Shown here: positions 43,929 to 51,818 of the stretch, one piece after another
How the letters are laid out: the number at the start of each line of letters is the position of its first letter
Position numbering within the stretch: position 1 is the first letter of the stretch
NCBI GenBank assembly: GCA_947505245.1
Contig: CANNIZ010000002.1
Span: 1 to 64,000 of the forward strand
From: Pseudomonadota bacterium
Lineage (GTDB): Bacteria > Myxococcota_A > UBA796 > GCA-2862545
Direction of reading: 5' to 3'
Length of the DNA stretch: 64,000 bases
The notes under the pieces: model-generated
Database searches by the model: none
What the model saw: only the letters and a program-made list of their open reading frames with translations
What the model was told of the DNA's origin: nothing
Made by a program: the position numbers and the translations under genes

Positions 43929-44075
43929 GCTTACCGTCCTCCGTCAGGGGGCGGCCGTGGCGTTCGTCCTGCAAGAGTCCCGCCCGGCCGATACCTCCCT
44001 GGTCCATCCGGGGAGGATCGGCCCGCCTAGCCGATTCACGCCGCATGCGCGGGATCACGGGCGACGAAACATCGA

Positions 44076-44100
44076 TTCGATGGATCCGCAACCCGTGGGA
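44076..44100 (-). repeat. Right terminal inverted repeat of IS
   Basis: Reading inward on the reverse strand it begins TCCCACGGGTTGCGGATCCA and matches the left end at about 22 of 25 positions. It lies exactly where the truncated nucleotidyltransferase sequence stops. Confidence 0.8.
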
Positions 44101-44215
44101 TGATGTGCCAGAGGATCGGCCGCCCACCGACCTCGACCATCGGCTTGGGGCGGAGATCGCCAGAATGCTCACGAAGCCGCGTGCCCATGCCGCCGCAATG
44201 AATGATCGCCTGCAC
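44101..44215 (-). pseudogene. RfbF-like sugar nucleotidyltransferase, 5' fragment
   Basis: From GTG 44215 the reverse strand reads VQAIIHCGGMGTRLREH and LRPKPMVEVGGRPILWHII. This is the nucleotide-binding N-terminus of glucose-1-phosphate cytidylyltransferase relatives. The homology stops at the IS end after ~38 residues. It differs in sequence from the intact rfbF at 62.8 kb, so it is a second gene and not a duplicate fragment of that one. The rest of the gene is absent from the window. Confidence 0.8.
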
Positions 44216-44369
44216 CGCGAGTAACCTCCCGTGCAACACATCTATCGCGTTTCGTCCGTCTCGACCCGTGTTAATGGCCCGCCCATCGCGAGCGCCGGAT
44301 GCCAAAGACCACCCGCATGAATCGTAATACCCTCACCGATCCCGTACGGACCGCTCCGATGGCGCGTTA

Positions 44370-45278
44370 GTGCCGCCGTCGCGCGTGCTCGTCACCGGCG
44401 CCGCTGGATTCGTCGGCAGCGCCCTCTGCCACGCCCTCATCGCCGCGGGCTACGACGTAACGGGCCTCGTCCGTCTAGGCTCAGACCTCGCCCGCCTTCG
44501 CGACGACGAAGGCCGCATGCTAGTTCGCGCGCTGGCGACCGGTGAGCCCGTAGCGACCCTGTTCGAGGGAGGCGGATTCGACACCGTCATCCACGCCGCG
44601 ACAAACTACGGCCGCTCCGGAGCTACCCACGCCGATCTCGTGCACGACAACATCGTGTTGCCACTCGCGATCAGTGAAGCGCACGAGTTGAGCTCCGACA
44701 ACGCGTTTTTCGTGAACATCGACTCTTTCTTCAGCCGACTCGGTCGCGAGTCGCTCCACCTCCGCCCCTACGCGACGACCAAGAGGCAGCTGCGGGAGTG
44801 GCTCGAACAACGACGCGCCTCCAGCGTCACCGTGAACCTGAGGCTGGAGCACGTCTACGGCCCTGGAGACAGCTCGGAAAAATTTGTGCCCTGGCTTTTG
44901 AGCAAGCTCACGGCCGCCCCTCCGGTACGTGTCCCCCTCGCCGAAGGTCTTGCAGAGCGTGACTTCATCTACATCAGCGACGTCACCGCCGCTATTCTAG
45001 CGGTCATCCAAGCTGCGGCTCGCCACCGGCCTGGGGTAACCGAATACGAAGTTGGGATGGGTCAGGCCATGCGCGTTCGCGACTTTGTCGAATTAGCTTT
45101 ATCAATTGCCGACTCTTCGGCCGCGCTGGACTTTGGCGCACTGAACGTGCGGGATGGTGAACTTCCGTTCTCGCAGGCCAACAACACGGAGCTTCGTGCC
45201 CTTGGCTGGTCGCCGAGCCACACACCAGCCCAGGGCCTGCGCAAGTGCGTCGACTCTCTTCGGAGTGGAACCACGTGA
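44370..45278 (+). CDS. NAD(P)-dependent sugar epimerase/reductase (CDP-3,6-dideoxyhexose type)
   Basis: This 302-residue extended SDR starts at GTG 44370. It has the nucleotide-binding LVTGAAGFVGS, the DTVIHAATNYGR strand, a Ser in VNIDSFFSR and the active-site YxxxK (PYATTK). RLEHVYGPGD and DFIYISDVTAAIL follow. The next two genes encode a GT2 transferase and RfbH, so it most likely reduces or epimerises the 3,6-dideoxy CDP-sugar, as abequose, paratose or tyvelose synthases do. Which product is made cannot be told from sequence. TAATAC near 44325 may be part of its promoter. Confidence 0.82.
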   Translation: MPPSRVLVTGAAGFVGSALCHALIAAGYDVTGLVRLGSDLARLRDDEGRMLVRALATGEPVATLFEGGGFDTVIHAATNYGRSGATHADLVHDNIVLPLAISEAHELSSDNAFFVNIDSFFSRLGRESLHLRPYATTKRQLREWLEQRRASSVTVNLRLEHVYGPGDSSEKFVPWLLSKLTAAPPVRVPLAEGLAERDFIYISDVTAAILAVIQAAARHRPGVTEYEVGMGQAMRVRDFVELALSIADSSAALDFGALNVRDGELPFSQANNTELRALGWSPSHTPAQGLRKCVDSLRSGTT

Positions 45279-46252
45279 ACCTCCCTTCCCTCTCGAGCGT
45301 GATCCCCTGCCACAACGAAGAGGCCATGTTGCCTCGAACGATCAGCGAACTCGATGCGCTCGTGAAGCCGTGGCTCGGCCTGCACATGCGCAGTTGCGAA
45401 TATGTGCTCGTCAACAACGGCTCGACCGACCGTACGCTCGAGGTGATGCGTTCACTCACGTCAGTCGCAGCGGACATCAGTATCCTCGATCTGCGGCGGA
45501 ACTTCGGCTACCAGGGTTCCATCACAGCAGGCCTTCACCACGCAGGCGGCGACGCCGTCGTAACCATCGATTGTGATCTGCAAGACGACCCTGCACGTAT
45601 CGCCGAGATGCTCGAGCGGTTCAAGGACGGCTACGAGCTCGTGCTCGGCGTGCGGCGCAGCCGAGACTCGGACTCGTTCCTCAAACGAATCACGGCGCAG
45701 TTCTACTATCGGCTCCTAGCGTGGCTGGATGTTGAAGTGGTCTTCAATCACGGCGATTTTCGCCTGATGAGCCGCGCCCTCGTCGAGGAGTTCAAGAAGC
45801 TCCCGGAGACGAACCGCCTCCTTCGCGCGCTCATACTACAGCTCGACTCCCGCTACGCGCTTGTCTATTATGACCGGCGGCCACGGCCGGCCGGGGAGAC
45901 GAAGTTCTCGCCGGGACGCCTCATCGGCCTGGCGCTCGACGGAATCACTTCGTTCTCGAGCACACCGATTCGGCTCCTCACGTTGGCTGGAATCCTCATG
46001 GCCGGCGTAGCCATGGTCTTGGCCGTCTACGTGGCGTTGGCCCTTCTGTTTACGACGCGGTACGTGCCCGGCTGGGCCTCCACCGCCATGATCATGCTCT
46101 TCTTCTCCGGTACGCAAATGTTCTCGCTCGGCGTCGTCGGGGAGTACATCGCGAAGTCGTACATGGAGATCAAGCGTCGTCCGGTGTTCACCGTGCGCCA
46201 CACGTATTCCCAACCGCGTTCAGGCGAGGAGCCCAACAATGGCAACCCGTGA
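45275..46252 (+). CDS. GT2 polyprenyl-phosphate-type glycosyltransferase
   Basis: The 325-residue product is a family-2 transferase of the DPM1/ArnC kind. It has the nucleotide-binding SVIPCHNEEAML, the acidic VTIDCDLQDDPARI motif and, at ~230-300, two membrane helices (LLTLAGILMAGVAMVLAVYVALA, then TAMIMLFFSGTQMFSLGVVG). Such enzymes move a sugar onto a polyprenyl phosphate or modify O-antigen. It starts at a GTG overlapping the SDR stop and overlaps the ATG of rfbH by 14 bases. It is tightly linked to the dideoxyhexose genes. Confidence 0.88.
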   Translation: MNLPSLSSVIPCHNEEAMLPRTISELDALVKPWLGLHMRSCEYVLVNNGSTDRTLEVMRSLTSVAADISILDLRRNFGYQGSITAGLHHAGGDAVVTIDCDLQDDPARIAEMLERFKDGYELVLGVRRSRDSDSFLKRITAQFYYRLLAWLDVEVVFNHGDFRLMSRALVEEFKKLPETNRLLRALILQLDSRYALVYYDRRPRPAGETKFSPGRLIGLALDGITSFSSTPIRLLTLAGILMAGVAMVLAVYVALALLFTTRYVPGWASTAMIMLFFSGTQMFSLGVVGEYIAKSYMEIKRRPVFTVRHTYSQPRSGEEPNNGNP

Positions 46253-47549
46253 AAATGTCGTCGACGCCGCACGAGAGTACTGGGAGGCCAAACCAAAGGC
46301 GTCGTTCATACCTGGTGAGACCTATGTCCCCGTCAGCGGGAAGGTCGTCGATGCCGATGACCTCGCAGCGCTCATCGAAGCCTCGCTCGACATGTGGCTC
46401 ACCGCTGGCCGATTCGCAAAAGACTTCGAACGCGCCCTCTCGACGCGAATCGGCGTAAAGAGCGCCCTCCTCACCACGTCCGGGTCCTCCGCCAACCTCC
46501 TCGCGTTCACCGCCTTCACGTCGCCCCAACTCGGCGCACAGGGGATTGCGCCCGGGTCGGAGGTGATCACTGTCGCAGCTGGTTTTCCGACGACGGTGAA
46601 CCCGATCATCCAGAATCGCTGCATCCCCGTCTTCGTGGACGTCGATCCCCGCACGCACAATGTCGCGCCCGGCCGCATCGAGGCGGCCATCGGCCCAAAG
46701 ACGCGCGCCGTGATGCTCGCGCATACCCTCGGAAACCCGTTCGATGCCAAACACGTGCGCGCCCTGTGCGACCAGCACGGTTTGATCTTCGTTGAGGATT
46801 GCTGCGACGCCTTGGGCGCGACCGTCGGGGGCAGCGCGGTCGGGACCTTCGGCGACGTCGCAACGTTGAGCTTCTACCCAGCTCACCACATCACCACCGG
46901 CGAAGGTGGCGCCGTCCTGACGAAGGATTCGCGGCTCGCGTCGATCATCGAGTCGTTCCGCGACTGGGGACGCGACTGCTGGTGCTCCCCCGGGTGCGAC
47001 AACACCTGCAAGAAGCGCTACAATTGGCAGCTCGGCTCGCTCCCGCATGGGTATGACCACAAGTACGTCTACTCCCACATCGGCTACAACCTGAAGATGA
47101 CGGACATGCAGGCCGCCATCGGGCTTCGACAGCTGGACAAGCTCGACGGCTTCATCGCGGCGCGGCGAAGGAATCACGCGTACCTCCTCGACGGCATGCG
47201 CTCACGCGGGCTCGATCGTCACCTGATCCTGCCCGAGGCCGCGCCCGGGACCGAGCCGAGCTGGTTTGGTGTGGCGCTCAGCGTCAAGCCGGAGTCGGGG
47301 ATCGAGCGCAACGCGCTCGTGCGCACGCTGGAAGCCAGAAAAATCGGGTCGCGGCTCGTTTTTGCTGGCAACCTGTTGCGTCAACCGGCCTATCGCGACA
47401 TCGAACATCGCGTCATCGGCGGCCTCGAGAACACCGACTTCGTCATGAACCAGAGCTTCTGGCTTGGCTGTTGGCCTGGTCTAACGACCCCGATGCTGGA
47501 TTACGTGCTCGAAACGCTGGACGTCACCGTGCGAGAGCTCGTCCGATGA
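46239..47549 (+). CDS. rfbH: CDP-4-dehydro-6-deoxyglucose 3-dehydrase (E1)
   Basis: The 436-residue enzyme removes the C3 hydroxyl of CDP-4-keto-6-deoxyglucose. It is a DegT-fold PLP/iron-sulfur enzyme. Instead of the usual lysine it has His216 in SFYPAHHITTGEGG, the hallmark of E1. The [2Fe-2S] cysteines are in RDCWCSPGCDNTCKKRYNW. The start MATRENVVDAAREYW and length agree with RfbH of Yersinia and Salmonella. GAGGAG precedes the ATG. The partner reductase (E3) is not in the window. Confidence 0.96.
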   Translation: MATRENVVDAAREYWEAKPKASFIPGETYVPVSGKVVDADDLAALIEASLDMWLTAGRFAKDFERALSTRIGVKSALLTTSGSSANLLAFTAFTSPQLGAQGIAPGSEVITVAAGFPTTVNPIIQNRCIPVFVDVDPRTHNVAPGRIEAAIGPKTRAVMLAHTLGNPFDAKHVRALCDQHGLIFVEDCCDALGATVGGSAVGTFGDVATLSFYPAHHITTGEGGAVLTKDSRLASIIESFRDWGRDCWCSPGCDNTCKKRYNWQLGSLPHGYDHKYVYSHIGYNLKMTDMQAAIGLRQLDKLDGFIAARRRNHAYLLDGMRSRGLDRHLILPEAAPGTEPSWFGVALSVKPESGIERNALVRTLEARKIGSRLVFAGNLLRQPAYRDIEHRVIGGLENTDFVMNQSFWLGCWPGLTTPMLDYVLETLDVTVRELVR

Positions 47550-47566
47550 CTCTCGGCCACGTATGA
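47546..47566 (+). other. Six-codon bridging reading frame between rfbH and the next gene
   Basis: ATG ACT CTC GGC CAC GTA TGA overlaps the rfbH stop at its start (ATGA) and the ATG of the membrane glycosyltransferase at its end (ATGA). It could relay ribosomes from one gene to the next. It may equally be chance. Confidence 0.4.
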
Positions 47567-48893
47567 CGGAAGCATCGTCGGAGGACCGCTGGCGACGAGG
47601 TCATCTGGCAGCCGTCGCTGCCCTTTGCGCCACCTTTGTCGTGCTGATGGCCTTCGCGAGCACGGGGGTGCGAGGATCGGATCAGTACTGGTACGTGGCA
47701 GACCTCGAGACGATCGCTCGCGGGCTCCCACACACCTCGAACGACGCGTCCCCGGTGGTCGTGATGGCCGGGAAGGGCACCCCGTTCGTCCACGATTCCC
47801 TTGCGATGTACCTCTGTGTCCCTGCCGCGTGGGCGTTCGGCCCATTCCTCGGATGGGTCATCACGAACACCCTCGCGACGTTGTGTGCAGCCAGCGCGAT
47901 CCGCCTCATCGTTTGGCGCCTCGAAAAATCCGCCTCTACGAGCGTCGTGGCGGGCGCCGCGTACCTGTTCTTGCCGATCACGGTCTGGCAAACGACCCAG
48001 CCGTTGGTCGAGGCCATCATCGGCATGTTCGTTGCCTTAGCGCTCGCGCTCATCGTTTGCACGGAACGACGAAGGGGGGCCCTCATTGGCCTTGCCGTGA
48101 CGATCGGGCTCGCGTATTGGTGCCGGGTCTCGTTCAGCCCGCTGCTTGCCTTGGCCCCGCTGCTCGCGCTCGCCCCACGCGAGCGGCCGTTGGGGGAACG
48201 CGGTACTTCCGCCCTGCTGACGGGCGCCATCGTCACGGCGTTCTTCATCCTCAGGCCGCTCTTGTTCCACGAAGCGATGCCCTCCTCGATCCATGCCGTG
48301 CTCGCGAATCAGCTTGCAACAGGCTCGAACATGGACTTCCTCCTCGCGCTCGAAATGCCGGCACCGACGCCGACCGCGGTGCTGAAAAAAGTGGTTGTTG
48401 CGTGGACGACACAGCTCGGGGGAGCCTCCAGCGCCCAGCTATTCTACCTTCCGTTTAATGTGCTCGCCATCTTCTCTTTGGTGCAGGCCGCGCGTCGCAA
48501 CACGGCGCACGGACCACGGATGCTGGCCTGGAGCGGCGTGCTGCTCCTCGCCCTGCACGCGGTGACCATCTCGCTTCATCAGAATCAATTCCGCTACCTG
48601 CTAGTCCCTCTTCCTGCATTCATCAGCTGTCTTTTTGTGATCCAGGCGCGCTGGTTCGCGAATCCTCGCCGATCACTCGCGCTCGCGGCGGGCGTCGCCG
48701 CGGTGGTCCTCGTCGTGGACGCCTCGCTCGTGTGGCGCCTCAACAAGGAAGGCTCGCAGGACGACGTCGAAACGCGTCGACTCGCAGCAGCGCTGCACGA
48801 ACACGTTGCGCCGAACGAGGGAATCGTCCTTTGTACGTCGACCGGCGTCACGCAGATGTTCGCCTACGCAGCCCCCCTGCGTGTCAATGAAGG
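47563..48893 (+). pseudogene. Membrane glycosyltransferase (GT39-like), 5' part, cut by IS3
   Basis: About 443 residues are readable: a basic start, 10-12 hydrophobic helices (VAALCATFVVLMAF, SVVAGAAYLFLPITVW, LVEAIIGMFVALALALIV, ALAAGVAAVVLVVDASLVW) and a DQYWY loop after the first helix. This layout resembles family-39/ArnT-type polyprenyl-sugar transferases. It breaks at 48893, where the IS begins. The frame would run on into the IS to 49227 as a non-homologous tail. The 3' part survives at 50587-50826. It was probably a sugar transferase or flipped-substrate enzyme of the polysaccharide locus and is now inactive. Confidence 0.7.
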
Positions 48894-48947
48894 TGAGACA
48901 CAAACCGCTTCCGAAACTACTGTGCCGGGCGACGCACAACGAGACCC

Positions 48948-49346
48948 ATGTCCAAGTCCGCGACCAGACCCAAGCTACTGCCTGACCCCGAGGTCGAACC
49001 ACGGCCAACGCGGCGCGTTTTCCCGGCCGCATACAAGGCGAAAATCGTCGCCGAGTGCGACGCGGGCGTGGAGCCCGTCGGGGCGATTCTTCGCCGGGAA
49101 GGCCTCTACTCGTCGCATCTGGCCGATTGGCGGAGCCGACGCGGGCAAGGTTTCGCGCCGAAAAAGACCGGACGACCGCCTAAAGACCCGGCAATCCACG
49201 AGCAGCGAAAGGAGATCGAGCGCTTGAAGCGTGAGAACGCCAAGCTCCTCGAGAAGCTTCGCCGCGCCGAAATCATCGCGGACGCTCAAAAAAAACTGGC
49301 GGAGGTCCTGACGTCCCTTCGGGTCGCGAGCGAGAGCAGCGAATGA
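48948..49346 (+). CDS. IS3-type transposase OrfA
   Basis: This 132-residue protein has the helix-turn-helix of IS3 OrfA (RRVFPAAYKAKIVAECDAG, VGAILRREGLYSSHLADW). A leucine-zipper-like helix follows (EIERLKRENAKLLEKLRRAE). OrfA binds the element ends and pairs with OrfB. Its last codons overlap the start of OrfB (ATGA), so OrfB may be made by re-initiation rather than by the frameshift common in this family. Confidence 0.92.
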   Translation: MSKSATRPKLLPDPEVEPRPTRRVFPAAYKAKIVAECDAGVEPVGAILRREGLYSSHLADWRSRRGQGFAPKKTGRPPKDPAIHEQRKEIERLKRENAKLLEKLRRAEIIADAQKKLAEVLTSLRVASESSE

Positions 49347-50428
49347 CCGCCGCGCTCGGCATCGCGCCGGAAGTCGGCGTGGAGGCCGTTTGTGCGGCAT
49401 TCAACGTGACCCGCGCTACCGTGTATCGGCGTCGGAAGGTCCGTGTCGTCGTCGTACGCGCTCCGAGCTGGCGCGCGCTTTCGACCGATGAACGCCTGAA
49501 AGTGTTGCGCGTGCTCTACGACCCGCGGTTCGTCGATGCCAGCCCCGGCGAGGTGCACGCGACGCTCCTCGACGAGGGCCTGCACATGGCGTCGGTGTCG
49601 ACGATGTACCGCATCCTACGCGCGCAACGCGCGACGCGAGAGCGGCGCGCGGTGGCTCGCCACCCGGCGTACAAGCGGCCCGAGCTCGTCGCGACCGCGC
49701 CGAACCAGGTGTGGTCGTGGGACATCACCAAGATTCGCGGCCCCGATCGCCGCGTGTGGTTCCACCTCTACGTCATCCTGGACATCTTCAGCCGCAAAGT
49801 GGTCGGGTGGATGCTCGCGCCGCACGAAAGCGGCTCGCTGGCCGAGCAGTTCATCGCCGAGACCCTCGCGAAAGAGGGCATCGTCGCGGGTACCTTGACG
49901 CTGCACAGCGACCGCGGCACGTCGATGCGCAGCAAGACCGTCGCCGAGCTGCTCGCGGACATCGGCGTGACCAAGTCCCACAGTCGGCCTCGAACCTCGA
50001 ACGACAACCCGTTCTCCGAGGCGCAGTTCAAGACGCTGAAGTACTGCCCTTTCTTCCCGGGTAGTTTCGCGTCGGTCGTCGAGGCACGCGAGTTCTTCCG
50101 CCTCTTCTTCGCCTGGTACAACGAGGAACACCACCACAGCGGCATCGCGATGATGACGCCAGCGACGGTCCACGGCGGGCACGTCGAGAAGGTCCGCACG
50201 GTGCGCCAGGACGCCCTCGACATCGCCTGGAAGGCCCACCCCGAGCGCTTCGTGAACGGCCAGCCCACAGCATCCACGCCGCCCCCGCAGGTCTGGATCA
50301 ACCGCCCCATCCACGAGGTCGCACTGCCCGTCCTGAACGCGCTCGCCGCGGGCGTTGGGCCCCGCACGCCAACGCTGCGGGACTACGGGCCCGTGTCCGA
50401 GGGTCACCCCGAGGGAGTCGGAGGATGA
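49343..50428 (+). CDS. IS3-type transposase OrfB (integrase core)
   Basis: The 361-residue protein carries an HTH_21-like N-terminus and the rve core with the DDE triad: Asp in WSWDITKI, Asp in LHSDRGTSM and Glu in NPFSEAQFKTLKY. YNEEHHHSGIAMMTP closes the core. All catalytic residues are present, so the element could still move. The stop is ~160 bases before the right end. Confidence 0.93.
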   Translation: MTAALGIAPEVGVEAVCAAFNVTRATVYRRRKVRVVVVRAPSWRALSTDERLKVLRVLYDPRFVDASPGEVHATLLDEGLHMASVSTMYRILRAQRATRERRAVARHPAYKRPELVATAPNQVWSWDITKIRGPDRRVWFHLYVILDIFSRKVVGWMLAPHESGSLAEQFIAETLAKEGIVAGTLTLHSDRGTSMRSKTVAELLADIGVTKSHSRPRTSNDNPFSEAQFKTLKYCPFFPGSFASVVEAREFFRLFFAWYNEEHHHSGIAMMTPATVHGGHVEKVRTVRQDALDIAWKAHPERFVNGQPTASTPPPQVWINRPIHEVALPVLNALAAGVGPRTPTLRDYGPVSEGHPEGVGG

Positions 50429-50586
50429 GAAGGCCCTGTGGCACGACGAGGGCGTTACCCACCGGCCGTGCCGGGTCACCCGTCGGTCGCCATCAGCGTC
50501 GAAGGATGCTGCTATCTACCCCGAGAATCAATGTTCAGCCACAATCACGGAGAATAGTCAGAGGTTTTCAACAGCAAAATGTCTCA

Positions 50587-50826
50587 TTCTCGTTGACAGG
50601 TTCCGCCCGACCACAAAAAGTGCTCGAGGTGTTCGAGAGCTACCCGGCAGATGTGTACACCGACCTCGCTGACCGCATACAGGCCCTGTGGCTTGTTTGC
50701 CCACCGGAGAGTGCGGTCGTCTCCGCCTTCGGACTTCAGGAAAACCCGTCCGAAGTCCACCCGTTGCCCGCCCCATATGAGGATTTCAGCCTCTTTCGAC
50801 TCAAACGAGATGCTCCCACCCGCTGA
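50587..50826 (+). pseudogene. 3' part of the interrupted membrane glycosyltransferase
   Basis: Just after the IS end the plus strand reads FSLTGSARPQKVLEVFESY, then DRIQALWLVCPPES, and ends YEDFSLFRLKRDAPTR. It has no start of its own, and its soluble, mixed alpha/beta character fits the periplasmic tail of GT39-like enzymes. Simple removal of the IS does not restore the frame to the 5' part, so a small additional change has occurred or the ends are mis-set by a base or two. Confidence 0.6.
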
Positions 50827-50863
50827 ACTACCGCCCGGGCTTACGGACGGATAGGGGAGGTCC

Positions 50864-51297
50864 ATGCAAGCCACGGAAATGGGCACCCGCAAGAAGGCCA
50901 AGCGCCTGCTCGACCAGCTCGGCGCGGCCGCGATCCTGGCCGTCACGGCACCCGCGCTCGCCGTCGCAGGCGCGGCCATTCGCGTCCAGGGCGACGGTCC
51001 GGTCCTGTTCACCCAGGAGCGCATCGGGCGGTACGGACGCCCGTTTCGCCTCTACAAGCTGCGCACCCTGCGGAGCGGCAACCACGCGCAAGGTCGGCCC
51101 CCCGACGGCGAACTCCTCGCGCAACTGGGCAAGTACCGGCGCGCGAGCAGCCTCGACGAGCTTACCCAGGTGTTCAACGTGCTCAACGACGACAAGAGCC
51201 TGGTCGGCCCCCGGCGGCTCCTGCCCCAGCACCTGCCTCCGTACACGCCCGAGCAGGCACGCAGGCACGCAGTGTTGCCCGGCACTACCGGCTGGCG
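50864..51297 (+). pseudogene. Bacterial sugar-phosphate transferase (WcaJ/PglC type), truncated
   Basis: The frame starts at ATG 50864 after GGGGAGG. It encodes ~145 residues of an initiating phospho-sugar transferase: a membrane stretch (AAAILAVTAPALAVAGAAI), RPFRLYKLRTLRSG, ASSLDELTQVFNVL and SLVGPRRLLP, ending at HAVLPGTTGW. In an intact protein this continues AQINGR and ~50 more residues, as in the gene at 53039. Here it switches into transposase-like sequence and stays open to 51826 by chance. The usual GPRP has become GPRR. Loss of the C-terminus makes function unlikely. Confidence 0.78.
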
Positions 51298-51800
51298 ATG
51301 GGCTCCGCGGGCGGCACAGTTGCTTTGTCCGGATGGCCGGCCAACGATCCTCACTACGGTTCGACCTCACGCCCATGCCGAAGGTCGAACCAGAATCAAC
51401 TTCCGTCGGCCGAAGGGTGGATGCGAAGACTACTCGGTACGTCGCGACAACTTCCCCACCAAGGGCATGGGCGCCGCTCCGTCCCGTTCCGCGCCCTCTC
51501 GAACGCGGATCCGTCCGGGCGGCCAACAGCGCGCGCGACCACAGGCACCCCTGGCCATCCCCACTTGGATGCGGTCTGGCAAGTCTCGTTCAGCACGACG
51601 ATCAACGACGGCCTCTGGCCAGGCAGCGGAAAGTCCTCACCTCGAGCGGACAAGCGCGACCACCCCGTCGAAAAACCCCACCGACGGGCAAAAACACCGG
51701 CTCTGCCCGCGCCACCGCGGGGCAGCTCGACGTGCCTCGCCGTTCGGAGCATCCAAGGATGCGGCCCGGCCAGTCGCTCGGCCCAGGCCCCTAACGCCCG
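51297..51800 (+). mobile_element. Decayed remnant of an IS related to the 41.7-44.1 kb element
   Basis: The frame fused to the sugar transferase reads GWRWAPRAAQLLCPDGRPT, ILTTVRPHAHAEGRTRINF and RRPKGGC. The intact transposase has GWSWDPATGEIICADGRRL, VLTTVQKEHAPGRTSLIF and CRPEGGCAAC at the same place. Similarity fades after the cysteine, with frame changes. It therefore represents an old, partial insertion of the same family. The rest of the stretch to 51.8 kb has no recognisable gene. Confidence 0.72.
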
Positions 51801-51818
51801 GATACGCCGGCATTCAAC

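Larger units (their letters stand above)
41695..44100 (-). mobile_element. Insertion sequence, ~2.4 kb, with 25-bp inverted ends
   Basis: The ends 41695-41719 and 44076-44100 are inverted repeats matching at about 22 of 25 positions. Both start TCCCACGGG and share TCCATC. A single 737-residue transposase fills the interior. No target duplication is obvious. The flanks encode unrelated proteins (a sugar nucleotidyltransferase on one side, a toxin-like tail on the other), suggesting an IS-driven deletion after insertion. Confidence 0.82.
48894..50586 (+). mobile_element. IS3-family insertion sequence
   Basis: The ends are TGAGACA (48894-48900) and its inverse TGTCTCA (50580-50586), with weaker similarity further inside. 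The element carries orfA and orfB of the IS3 type. No clear target duplication flanks it. It interrupts the membrane glycosyltransferase gene, whose C-terminal codons resume at the right flank. Confidence 0.75.

Noticed and set aside
48894..49227. The membrane glycosyltransferase frame running on into the IS3 element to 49227
   Set aside because: Residues after 48893 are a Ser/Arg-rich readthrough of orfA in another frame, not protein homology.
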